Below, one piece after another: positions 1 to 5,176 of a stretch of 5,176 nt of DNA. The notes beneath the pieces are model-generated. The model was given only the letters and a program-made list of their open reading frames with translations, made no database searches and had not been told where the DNA came from. This DNA comes from Blautia sp. GTDB taxonomy: Bacteria > Bacillota > Clostridia > Lachnospirales > Lachnospiraceae. The stretch lies in the NCBI GenBank assembly GCA_017420455.1, contig JAFOJB010000434.1, positions 1 to 5,176 on the forward strand, in the 5' to 3' direction. The position numbers and the translations under genes were made by a program. Positions within the stretch are counted from its first letter, which is position 1; each line of letters opens with the position of its first letter.

Positions 1-29
1 GACAACATTTTTTGAAAGGAGATTTTGCT

Positions 30-173
30 ATGACAGATAAAAGAAAAAACAACGATTATCAGAAAAAAGGAAGTTTTCAGAAGAAGGTTATGAAGTATCT
101 TATGGATAACGCTTTTGAATTCCTGAGTGTCTCCAGCATGGTGAATGGATCTTTCCAGTTTCTTTACAGGTAA
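30..173 (+). CDS. Small hypothetical protein, 47 aa
   Basis: An ATG at 30 is preceded by AAGGAG (16-21) at an 8-nt spacing, a strong Gram-positive ribosome site, and the frame stays open to TAA at 171-173. The product has a very basic, hydrophilic first half (Lys/Arg/Asn/Gln rich, residues 3-22) and a more hydrophobic second half (roughly 24-46), with no signal peptide or clear membrane span. I do not recognise the family. Oddity: in the +1 frame a protein-like stretch begins inside the last part of this ORF (ATG at 145) and runs on past the stop, so the present stop could result from a frameshift in a once longer gene. The alternative is a genuine small protein. The ribosome site is the main support. 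Confidence 0.42.
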   Translation: MTDKRKNNDYQKKGSFQKKVMKYLMDNAFEFLSVSSMVNGSFQFLYR

Positions 174-285
174 GGAGCTGTTCAACAATACCTTGGGAAA
201 TCTGCTTGTCTAAAATTTCGTTCTGACTGCGTTGTCTTCAGGCGGCGATGCCCGGATTGATCCGGAAATAACTGTCCTGAATTGA
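145..285 (+). pseudogene. Possible decayed coding remnant in the +1 frame
   Basis: Reading from ATG at 145, the frame gives 22 residues, the last part being GKELFNNTLGNLLV, then TAA at 211-213. Without changing frame it continues as LTALSSGGDARIDPEITVLN to a TGA at 283-285. The composition is more protein-like than the other frames here, and it overlaps the end of the ORF at 30-173. A broken gene (one frameshift near 145-170, one nonsense at 211) would explain this, but chance is not excluded because the stretches are short. No family is recognised and no ribosome site precedes 145. The 174-303 gap also holds a small dyad, CCGGAT-TG-ATCCGG (252-265), which lacks a T-run and is not a terminator. 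Confidence 0.2.
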
Positions 286-303
286 ACAAAAGGAGATTAT
301 CAT

Positions 304-540
304 ATGTGGATAAAGAATAATGACGATATAAAGAGATTTGAAGAAACGATCAGCAAATGCAAAGAATCCGTGTGGGTCATAACAGATTCCGGAAAGGAAT
401 ATGATCTGAAGGAAACCAGAGGGCATTACCTCGGCCTGGCCAGCATGCTGGCTGCAAACGGCAGAAATGAGCCGGAAATATACGCAAATTCCATAGAAGA
501 CCAGCAGCTGCTGTTCGGCTATCTTTTGCAGGCATGCTGA
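304..540 (+). CDS. Divergent HPr-like small protein, 78 aa
   Basis: The ATG at 304 is preceded by AAAAGGAG (289-296) with about 7 nt spacing, which fixes the start. The protein is hydrophilic with no membrane span. Its order of elements resembles the HPr fold of the PTS phosphocarrier: short N-terminal strand (1-4), helix (7-20), strand (22-28), strand after a Gly-Lys turn (31-36), helix (40-50), strand (57-62) and C-terminal helix (64-76). The stretch GKEYDLKETRG (30-40) aligns by eye with GKSVNLKSIMG of HPr, which puts Glu37 at the regulatory Ser46 position. The catalytic His15 region is absent, so phosphotransfer is not expected. Length is close to HPr (about 85-90 aa). The function is unknown; a regulatory or orphan PTS-like role is inference. 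It reads toward the terminator at 595-640 and converges on the minus-strand operon. Confidence 0.6.
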   Translation: MWIKNNDDIKRFEETISKCKESVWVITDSGKEYDLKETRGHYLGLASMLAANGRNEPEIYANSIEDQQLLFGYLLQAC

Positions 541-541
541 T

Positions 542-568
542 GTTACAGAGGGACAGTCCCTTTTTAAC
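542..568. repeat. Imperfect 27-bp palindrome, copy 1 (GGGACAGTCCC core)
   Basis: The palindrome begins one base after the stop of the 78-aa gene. The outer ends GTTA and TAAC pair, and the core GGGAC-A-GTCCC (550-560) is symmetric, with one mismatch and one G-T pair between. It shares an exact 14-bp block, GGGACAGTCCCTTT (550-563), with the copy at 650-676, in the same orientation. The T-run at 561-565 means it could also assist termination of the 78-aa gene. Short palindromes of this kind are often dispersed intergenic repeats, but genome-wide copy number cannot be seen here. Confidence 0.6.
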
Positions 569-594
569 ATCCCAAAATCGAATATGGGAAAACT

Positions 595-640
595 GAAAAC
601 GGCTTCACAAGATCAAAAACGATCCAGTGAAGCCGTTTTC
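595..640. terminator. Bidirectional Rho-independent terminator between convergent genes
   Basis: Arms 595-608 and 627-640 form a perfect 14-bp stem (GAAAACGGCTTCAC and its exact complement). Inside it, GATC (611-614) can pair with GATC (621-624) around an AAAAAC loop. The AAAAC/GTTTT ends supply a T-rich 3' side in both directions (GTTTTCTTT on plus, GTTTTCAGTTTT on minus). It lies between the plus-strand 78-aa gene and the minus-strand gamma-glutamyltransferase gene, so one hairpin can end both transcripts. Confidence 0.85.
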
Positions 641-649
641 TTTATGGAT

Positions 650-676
650 GTGATAAGGGGACAGTCCCTTTGCCAC
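650..676. repeat. Imperfect 27-bp palindrome, copy 2 (GGGACAGTCCC core)
   Basis: This is the second copy of the element at 542-568, in the same orientation and 108 bp further on. The core GGGACAGTCCC is at 658-668 and the 14-bp identical block at 658-671. Aligned over 27 positions the two copies agree at 20, with differences in the flanks and identical centres. It ends two bases before the stop codon of the minus-strand gamma-glutamyltransferase gene, so it would be transcribed in that gene's 3' untranslated region. Confidence 0.55.
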
Positions 677-678
677 CC

Positions 679-2307
679 TTACCACACACATATGCATCCG
701 TCGCAGCGTGGTTCTGTGCCTCCGGCGAGCATGCCGTTTTCCATGCGCCAGATGATCTGTCCTCTCCCCATCGTAGTATTCTGATTGAGGACTTCTATTT
801 CATGTCCTTTCGCTTCCAGGCCTGCACCGACCGAAGCCGGTACTTCCCGTTCCAGCTGAAAATGTTTTCCCCCTGTCCACTGGACGCGCGGCGCATCCAG
901 ACACTCCTGCGGATTCATATGATAATCCACCGCATTTACAATAACCTGCACGTGTCCCTGAGGCTGCATGAACGCCCCCATGACCCCAAAGGGACCTACA
1001 GCCTCTCCGTTCTTCATGAGAAAACCCGGAATAATGGTATGATAGGATTTTTTTCCTCCCTGAAGGAAATTATCACTGGCAGGATCCAGCGAGAAATTCG
1101 CGCCGCGGTTCTGCAGGGAGATCCCGGTTCCGGGGATCACAATACCCGCGCCGAATCCGGTGTAGTTGCTCTGTATGAAGGAAACCATATTTCCGGAAGG
1201 ATCCGCTGTACAAAGATATATGGTTCCTCCGCTTTTCGGATTGCCTGCCACTGGCGTCAACGCCTGCTCCCCGATCCATGCACGTCTCTTTGCCGCATAG
1301 TCTTCATCCAGAAGCTCTTTCACGGTGACCTTCATCGTCCTGGGATCTGCCACGTAAGTTCTGGTGTCCGCGAAAGCAAGCTTTATGCTCTCCACGATCT
1401 TATGATACGTATCCGCGCATTCGCGTTCCGCAGATAATTCCAGACCTTTCAGGATATTCAGAGCCATCAGGACCGTGATTCCATGCCCGTTTGGCGGTAT
1501 CTCGCAGACTGTCCATCCCTTATAATCCGCTGTGATCGGTTCCACCCAGTCCGGATGATATGTGCGAAAATCCTCTTCTCCGAAATATCCCCCGCTCTGC
1601 CGGCTGAAGGATACGATCTTTTCCATCAAAGATCCTCGGTAGAAGCTTTCACAGTCTGTTTCTGCCAGTTCTTCCAGCGTATCGGCATAGGCATTCCAGC
1701 GAAAAAAATCCCCGGTCTGATACGGGGAGCCATCCGGTTTCATAAAAGCTTCCCACCAGTATCTGTGAGGCAGTGCATTCTTTTCCATGGCTCTCTTGAT
1801 CCGCCGGGAATCTTTTGCCCATAGACGGCCGGGAACCACCCCCACCGGGCACCCTCCCCGTGCATAGTCGATGGCCGGGGCAAACAATTCTTTCAGTGGT
1901 TTCGAGCCGAAACGCCGGGAGAGCTCTGCCCATCCGGCAGGCGCTCCCGGCACCATGGTCGGAAGCCAACCGTCAAAGGGTACGGACGAAAATCCTGCCT
2001 TCTGAAAAACCTCCGCTGAAAGCTCTGTCGGAGCAGTACCGCTTGCATTCAGGCCATACAGCTTTTTTTCTTTTTCGATCCAGACCAGCGCGAAGCAGTC
2101 GCTGCCCAGCCCGTTACCGGTAGGCTCCAGAAGCGGCATGGCTGCCGCCATCGCCACAGCGGCATCCACGGCATTACCGCCCTTTTTCATGACATCGATC
2201 CCGATCTGTGCTCCCAGAGGGACCGAGGTGCAGGCCATCGCCCGCGGGGCATATACCACAGTGCGGCGGGAAGGATAATGGTATTTCTGTGGGTCAAATG
2301 TCAGCAT
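679..2307 (-). CDS. Gamma-glutamyltransferase family protein (YwrD-type, cytoplasmic), 542 aa
   Basis: This is an Ntn-hydrolase of the gamma-glutamyltransferase family, which self-cleaves and uses the new N-terminal Thr to hydrolyse or transfer gamma-glutamyl groups from glutathione or related peptides. Visible motifs: GGNAVDAAVA (43-52), EPTGNGLGSD (61-70), PPNGHG (271-276), AFADTRTYVADP (311-322), the processing site SGGTIYLCTAD (359-369) with Thr362 at the nucleophile position, FGAGIVIPGTGISLQNRG (385-402), MQPQGHVQV (447-455) and the C-terminal GTEPRCDG (530-537). The motif wording resembles the YwrD branch more than secreted E. coli GGT. The length is normal (YwrD is about 525 aa), and there is no signal peptide, so it is probably cytoplasmic. 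I start at Met 2307 because GGAGG (2315-2319) lies 7 nt upstream; an ATG at 2337 would add 10 residues but lacks that site. It lies downstream of the TRAP permease on the same strand, 141 bp away. The substrate is not determined, and a hydrolase or acylase of other amides is possible. Confidence 0.9.
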   Translation of the reverse strand: MLTFDPQKYHYPSRRTVVYAPRAMACTSVPLGAQIGIDVMKKGGNAVDAAVAMAAAMPLLEPTGNGLGSDCFALVWIEKEKKLYGLNASGTAPTELSAEVFQKAGFSSVPFDGWLPTMVPGAPAGWAELSRRFGSKPLKELFAPAIDYARGGCPVGVVPGRLWAKDSRRIKRAMEKNALPHRYWWEAFMKPDGSPYQTGDFFRWNAYADTLEELAETDCESFYRGSLMEKIVSFSRQSGGYFGEEDFRTYHPDWVEPITADYKGWTVCEIPPNGHGITVLMALNILKGLELSAERECADTYHKIVESIKLAFADTRTYVADPRTMKVTVKELLDEDYAAKRRAWIGEQALTPVAGNPKSGGTIYLCTADPSGNMVSFIQSNYTGFGAGIVIPGTGISLQNRGANFSLDPASDNFLQGGKKSYHTIIPGFLMKNGEAVGPFGVMGAFMQPQGHVQVIVNAVDYHMNPQECLDAPRVQWTGGKHFQLEREVPASVGAGLEAKGHEIEVLNQNTTMGRGQIIWRMENGMLAGGTEPRCDGCICVW

Positions 2308-2314
2308 GGAAAAT

Positions 2315-2319
2315 CCTCC
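2315..2319 (-). promoter_or_regulatory. Ribosome binding site setting the gamma-glutamyltransferase start
   Basis: On the minus strand, GGAGG is followed by seven bases and ATG at 2307-2305. This selects 2307 over the longer in-frame ATG at 2337, which would place the site inside the coding region. Confidence 0.8.
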
Positions 2320-2371
2320 GTTAAAATTACTGATCATATCCGGGCAAGACTGCGAAAGCTGTCACTCCACA

Positions 2372-2433
2372 AGATGAGAAATTCAGGCGCAAAGCGCCAG
2401 GCGAGCCCGCAGGGCGGAAATTCCGAAACATCT
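2372..2433. repeat. Double-hairpin element in the permease-GGT gap
   Basis: Two adjacent short G+C-rich hairpins, GGCGC-AAA-GCGCC (2386-2398) and GCCC-GCA-GGGC (2405-2415), are enclosed by a direct repeat GAAATTC (2378-2384 and 2417-2423). Outside that is an inverted pair, AGATG (2372-2376) and CATCT (2429-2433), which would close the whole unit into a cloverleaf-like structure. No T-run follows directly on the minus strand, so it is not a classical terminator. It could be a dispersed intergenic repeat, an mRNA-stabilising structure, or a brake between the permease and the enzyme gene. The rest of the 141-bp gap (2308-2448) shows only the ribosome site and a weak TATGAT (2333-2338) without a good -35 box. 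Confidence 0.5.
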
Positions 2434-2448
2434 GTTTTTTCTCCTGGA

Positions 2449-4443
2449 CTACGCTTTTGGCACCGACGGCGTGTGCGTCCGGAATACAAACATCTGCAGC
2501 ATAATGATCCCGGCAAGAAGGGCAAGCCCGGCCATATCTGTCATCAGCCGGCTGTCGATCAGAAGATAGGCGCCGATTCCTGCGATGATGCGCAGGATGA
2601 TATTCATCCTTCCGAACAGATATCCCTCTACGGCTGCCGCGATCAATAACACGCCTGCACAGGCTGTCACTACCACCTGGATGCCCGTAAGCCAGGTAAC
2701 CTGTTCCAGAAGCAGCTGTGGATTATACACAAACATGAAAGGTACGATAAAGCCTGCCAGAGCCAGCCGTACCGACTGCCAGCCCGTTTTCATCGGGTTG
2801 CCTCCGGACAGGCCCGCGGCCGCGAAGGCAGCCAGGGCTACAGGCGGCGTAAGGTTCGCAAACATGGCAAAGTAGAAGCAGAACATATGGGCAACGATGC
2901 TTGGCTGTCCCAGCTCCACCAGAGCCGGCGCGGCAATCGTAGCCGTGATCAGATAAGATGGAATGGAAGGAAGCCCCATACCCAGGATCATACAGGTAAC
3001 CATGGTAAACAGCAGAGTCAGCATCAGACTCTGTCTGCCGATACTGATAATAGCGTGTGCAATATTCAGGGCAAAACCTGTCATCCCGCAGATGCCGACA
3101 ATGATTCCCACACAGGCGCAGGCCATACCCACGGAAACAGTAGACCTTGCCGCGGCCGCAAAGGCATCGCAGAGATCTTTCAGATTCATCCGGCTGACCG
3201 GACGAAGTTCCGCTACGACTATCGTTACAAGGATCGTCCAGAAAGCGCTCCGGATAACGGTCTGTCCGCTGAAAATCAGCATATACAGGAGAAAGGCGAT
3301 CGGGATCAGCAGATGACCGCGCTCTTTCATTACCTGTCCGATCTTTGGCATCTGATCCCTGGGCAGACCATTCAGCTGTTCTTTGGTCGCGCGCATCTGC
3401 ACCTGAATAATGATCCCCAGATAATAGATCAGAGCAGGGATCACGGCCGCCTTAATGATCGAAGAATATTTAAATCCAAGTGTTTCCGCCATTACGAAAG
3501 CCGCCGCACCCATGATCGGCGGAAGCAGCTGTCCGCCTACCGAAGCGGTTGCTTCCACGGACCCGGCAAATTCTCTGGAATACCCGGTTTTTTTCATCAG
3601 CGGAATGGTAAAGGTTCCTGTAGTGACAACATTGGCGACAGCGGAGCCGTTAATGGACCCCAGGAATCCGGAGGCCAGTACGGCAACCTTTGCAGGACCG
3701 CCTTTGGTATGACCCGCCAGAGCGTTCGCAATATCGTTAAAAAACTGTCCCATCCCGCACTTGTTCATTACTTCTCCGAAAATGATGAACAATACAATAA
3801 ACGTAGCTGATACTTTGATGGATGTACCGTAAATACCGTAAACGTCCGTTGTAAGGTATGTAACGATCCGGTGCCAGTTATAACCGCGATGCCTGAAAAT
3901 CCCCGGGAAGGATCTCCCGTAGATCGCGTAGAGGAGAAAAAGAATGGAAAGAACCGGCAGAGCCCACCCGCTCAGACGCCGGGAACATTCCAGAACCAGC
4001 AGGATCAGGATCGTCCCGAAAATGATGTCCACCGTTTCACCGCGGAAGCCGGTAGAGATAAAGACCGGATAGCGTACAAAAACATAAACCGGCATTATGG
4101 CGGAAGCCAGAATGAAGACCCAGTCATACCAGATGATCTTCTTCCTGCCGGATTTTTTAAAAGCAGGATACAAGGCAAAGCCAAGTACCAGAATCAGCCC
4201 CACATGTATGGCATGATGCTTGATATTGACCATCTGCAGCGCACGGATTCCGGAAGCATAGGCCAGGTGATAGACCGTAAAGGCAAGACACAGAACATAT
4301 ACAAGGTTTTTCAGCCACGCCGCCTCAAAGGCGCGGGTACGTGATTCTCTCTCGTATTTTTCCATGATCTCCGTGCTGTTATTGATATCGGATGAAGGTT
4401 TCCCGCCATCGGCGATATCCGTTTTTTTATCAGTGTCAGACAC
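2449..4443 (-). CDS. TRAP transporter permease, fused 4TM/12TM type (TAXI-TRAP), 664 aa
   Basis: This is the membrane subunit of a tripartite ATP-independent periplasmic-type (TRAP) uptake system, with the small (DctQ-like) and large (DctM-like) domains fused, as is usual when the partner is a TAXI binding protein. Residues 1-40 are hydrophilic. The small-domain helices run from about 43 to 176. The large domain follows, with family signatures GSINGSAVANVVTTGTFTIP (262-281), EATASVGGQLLPPIMGAAAF (297-316), GMGLPSIPSYLI (488-499) and FANLTPPVALAAFAAAGLSG (528-547). Hydrophobic segments at about 585-605, 614-630 and 636-654 form a C-terminal extension. The length is typical. The start is GTG at 4443, with AAGGGGG (4454-4460) ten bases upstream; it overlaps the DUF1850 gene by 8 bp, so the two are probably translationally coupled. 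Family members use an ion gradient (Na+ or H+) to import organic acids or amino acids; the substrate here cannot be read from sequence. Confidence 0.94.
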   Translation of the reverse strand: MSDTDKKTDIADGGKPSSDINNSTEIMEKYERESRTRAFEAAWLKNLVYVLCLAFTVYHLAYASGIRALQMVNIKHHAIHVGLILVLGFALYPAFKKSGRKKIIWYDWVFILASAIMPVYVFVRYPVFISTGFRGETVDIIFGTILILLVLECSRRLSGWALPVLSILFLLYAIYGRSFPGIFRHRGYNWHRIVTYLTTDVYGIYGTSIKVSATFIVLFIIFGEVMNKCGMGQFFNDIANALAGHTKGGPAKVAVLASGFLGSINGSAVANVVTTGTFTIPLMKKTGYSREFAGSVEATASVGGQLLPPIMGAAAFVMAETLGFKYSSIIKAAVIPALIYYLGIIIQVQMRATKEQLNGLPRDQMPKIGQVMKERGHLLIPIAFLLYMLIFSGQTVIRSAFWTILVTIVVAELRPVSRMNLKDLCDAFAAAARSTVSVGMACACVGIIVGICGMTGFALNIAHAIISIGRQSLMLTLLFTMVTCMILGMGLPSIPSYLITATIAAPALVELGQPSIVAHMFCFYFAMFANLTPPVALAAFAAAGLSGGNPMKTGWQSVRLALAGFIVPFMFVYNPQLLLEQVTWLTGIQVVVTACAGVLLIAAAVEGYLFGRMNIILRIIAGIGAYLLIDSRLMTDMAGLALLAGIIMLQMFVFRTHTPSVPKA

Positions 4444-4460
4444 TTGTGAGATTCCCCCTT
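4436..4460 (-). promoter_or_regulatory. Overlapping stop/start (GTGTCTGA) and internal ribosome site for the permease
   Basis: The permease GTG start (4443-4441) and the DUF1850 TGA stop (4438-4436) share the 8 bases GTGTCTGA in different frames. AAGGGGG at 4460-4454, inside the end of the DUF1850 coding region, supplies the ribosome site at a slightly long 10-nt spacing. This arrangement favours re-initiation by ribosomes finishing DUF1850. Confidence 0.7.
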
Positions 4461-4948
4461 ACATTGATGATTTCTCCCAGGATCCTGCTGGCGTCAGGCA
4501 GGCTCCGGAAGTCAAAAACGATTTCTCCGTTCAGAGTAAGGCTTTTCATATAGGTTGCAGATGTGATCCATTTGAAGTTGGGAAACACACTGTTGATCTC
4601 TTCCATCCAGACCATTCCATCCTCGATGCGCGTCGGCACATCCATTTCCGCAGGAATTCCGGCGCCATACCCCGCCACGGCGATCGCGTCAAGATTAAAC
4701 TGATCGTCTTCGGTGACCGTATAATATTCATACCAGGGAATATGTTCAAAGGAATGTTCAATTTCCAGCCTGAGCTGATCTCCTGCTTTTACAGGTACGG
4801 AAAAGACTTCTGTCTCCCGGACCCTGTCATAGAGCCGGAAGCGCTTGCCGGCAGGCGCGAAATACGCCCACCAGAGGAAAACGGCTGCCGCCGCAGCTGC
4901 CAGAAAAACAAACAGATACTTTTTCCTGTTATTCATACTTGTGCTCAT
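4436..4948 (-). CDS. DUF1850 membrane-anchored protein, 170 aa
   Basis: This small protein is of the DUF1850 family, which commonly sits beside TAXI-TRAP transporters and has no settled function. After a short basic start (NNRKK, 6-10) there is one hydrophobic span (11-30), a signal anchor or uncleaved signal. The remaining soluble domain would lie outside the membrane. Visible features are IEHSFEHIPWYEYY (63-76, the conserved His-Ser / Trp-Tyr-Glu patch) and GYGAGIP (93-99), followed by RIEDGMVWM (107-115). An accessory role in transporter assembly or solute delivery is inference. The start is uncertain: ATG at 4948 or at 4936 is possible and neither has a clear Shine-Dalgarno. A longer frame upstream to 5089 would run through the hairpin at 4972-5012 and into the binding-protein gene and is rejected. 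The gene lies between the binding protein and the permease and overlaps the permease start. Confidence 0.85.
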   Translation of the reverse strand: MSTSMNNRKKYLFVFLAAAAAAVFLWWAYFAPAGKRFRLYDRVRETEVFSVPVKAGDQLRLEIEHSFEHIPWYEYYTVTEDDQFNLDAIAVAGYGAGIPAEMDVPTRIEDGMVWMEEINSVFPNFKWITSATYMKSLTLNGEIVFDFRSLPDASRILGEIINVRGNLTSV

Positions 4949-4971
4949 ATTCTGCCGAAGCCAGAATGGGA

Positions 4972-5012
4972 ATGAAAAAGCCGTGGCAGCACAGAACGGC
5001 TTCCACGGCTTT
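4972..5012 (-). terminator. Hairpin terminator/attenuator between binding protein and DUF1850
   Basis: On the minus strand, AAAGCCGTGG (5012-5003) pairs perfectly with CCACGGCTTT (4986-4977) around a 16-nt loop, followed by a run of five U (4979-4975). It has the form of a Rho-independent terminator and lies 9 bases after the TAA of the binding-protein gene and about 25 bases before the DUF1850 start. As the downstream genes are on the same strand with no obvious promoter, partial read-through is likely. That would give more binding protein than permease, as is usual for binding-protein transporters. A complete terminator with a hidden downstream promoter is the alternative. Confidence 0.8.
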
Positions 5013-5021
5013 GGACCTGAA

Positions 5022-5176
5022 TTACTCGATGTAACCGTTATCTCTCCAGAACTCTTCAGCACCGGGGTGCAGCGGAAGCTGGATATCATCTACACCGAAG
5101 GTAATGTCGATGTTCTTATCGGCAGCGTTGTGAGAGGCCTTGATGGTGGAAATGTTGGCAAAAATGCCTTCCAGCA
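5022..5176 (-). CDS. TAXI-family TRAP solute-binding protein, C-terminal 50 residues (partial)
   Basis: Reading leftward from the window edge, an open frame of 50 full codons ends in TAA at 5024-5022; the 5' part lies outside the window. The C-terminal sequence LPLHPGAEEFWRDNGYIE matches the usual end of TAXI binding proteins (a Leu-His-Pro-Gly-Ala block followed by an aromatic/acidic helix). These are extracytoplasmic receptors that hand solute to the fused TRAP permease; in Gram-positives they are lipid-anchored. Order (binding protein, DUF1850, permease) and strand agree with a TAXI-TRAP operon. The ligand cannot be inferred because the binding-site residues are outside the window. Confidence 0.85.
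   Translation of the reverse strand, partial: LEGIFANISTIKASHNAADKNIDITFGVDDIQLPLHPGAEEFWRDNGYIE

Noticed and set aside
252..265. CCGGAT-TG-ATCCGG dyad upstream of the 78-aa gene as an operator or terminator
   Set aside because: It has a short stem with an unfeasible 2-nt loop, no T-run, and a chance-level length; no known operator recognised.
238..570. Minus-strand open frame of 110 codons covering the 78-aa gene
   Set aside because: It is antisense to a gene with a strong Shine-Dalgarno site, starts inside the palindrome, and shows no recognisable family.
670..1437. Plus-strand open frame of 255 codons opposite the GGT-like gene
   Set aside because: It is a shadow of the enzyme gene with an implausible Arg/His/Cys-rich composition and no ribosome site.
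2333..2338. TATGAT as a -10 box for a separate GGT promoter on the minus strand
   Set aside because: The only TTGACA-like hexamer upstream (GTGACA) is 21 bases away, too far; at 17 bases the sequence is CAGCTT. Not enough to call a promoter.
2887..3810. Long plus-strand open frame (307 codons) opposite the TRAP permease
   Set aside because: It is antisense to a clearly recognised permease; its product is rich in His, Gln, Arg and Asp with no domain, and no ribosome site precedes it.
4937..5089. N-terminal extension of the DUF1850 frame up to 5089
   Set aside because: It would run through the hairpin terminator and overlap the end of the binding-protein gene; the basic residues and membrane span expected at the N-terminus begin only after 4948.
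1..5176. CRISPR array, tRNA, rRNA, riboswitch or transposase gene
   Set aside because: No regularly spaced repeats, no tRNA-like cloverleaf with CCA-side features, no recognised riboswitch consensus and no transposase motifs were seen on either strand.

Overview
The window looks like chromosomal DNA of an anaerobic Gram-positive of the class Clostridia, most likely a Lachnospiraceae-type gut bacterium. This is inferred from strong AAAGGAG/GGAGG Shine-Dalgarno sites, base composition near half G+C by eye, short U-tailed hairpin terminators, a cytoplasmic YwrD-type gamma-glutamyltransferase-like protein and a TAXI-type TRAP transporter. Nothing in the sequence fixes the genus.

Left edge (1-678), plus strand: a 47-codon ORF of unknown function with a good ribosome site (30-173) is followed by a stretch with coding-like sequence in another frame that is interrupted by a stop codon, possibly a decayed gene. 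Next comes a 78-residue protein (304-540) that I read as a divergent HPr-like protein lacking the phosphoryl-accepting His region and carrying Glu where HPr has regulatory Ser46. The 138-bp gap after it (541-678) holds a near-perfect bidirectional hairpin terminator, flanked on each side by a copy of a 27-bp imperfect palindrome with the core GGGACAGTCCCTTT. This is the convergence point of the two transcription directions.

Rest of the window (679-5176), minus strand: one gene set read right to left. It consists of the C-terminal end of a TAXI-family solute-binding protein (cut by the window edge), an intercistronic hairpin terminator/attenuator, a membrane-anchored DUF1850 protein, a fused 4TM/12TM TRAP permease that overlaps the DUF1850 gene by 8 bp, a 141-bp gap with a double hairpin element, and a gamma-glutamyltransferase-family enzyme with a recognisable catalytic Thr and no signal peptide.

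How they fit together: binding protein plus fused permease make a complete secondary uptake system, with DUF1850 as its common but functionally unassigned companion. The adjacent cytoplasmic GGT-like hydrolase suggests, by inference only, that the imported solute is a gamma-glutamyl compound or that its breakdown yields glutamate. No mobile-element gene, CRISPR array, tRNA or rRNA was seen, and most of the window is ordinary transport and metabolism. The least familiar parts are the left-edge small proteins, the palindrome pair and the enzyme-transporter pairing.
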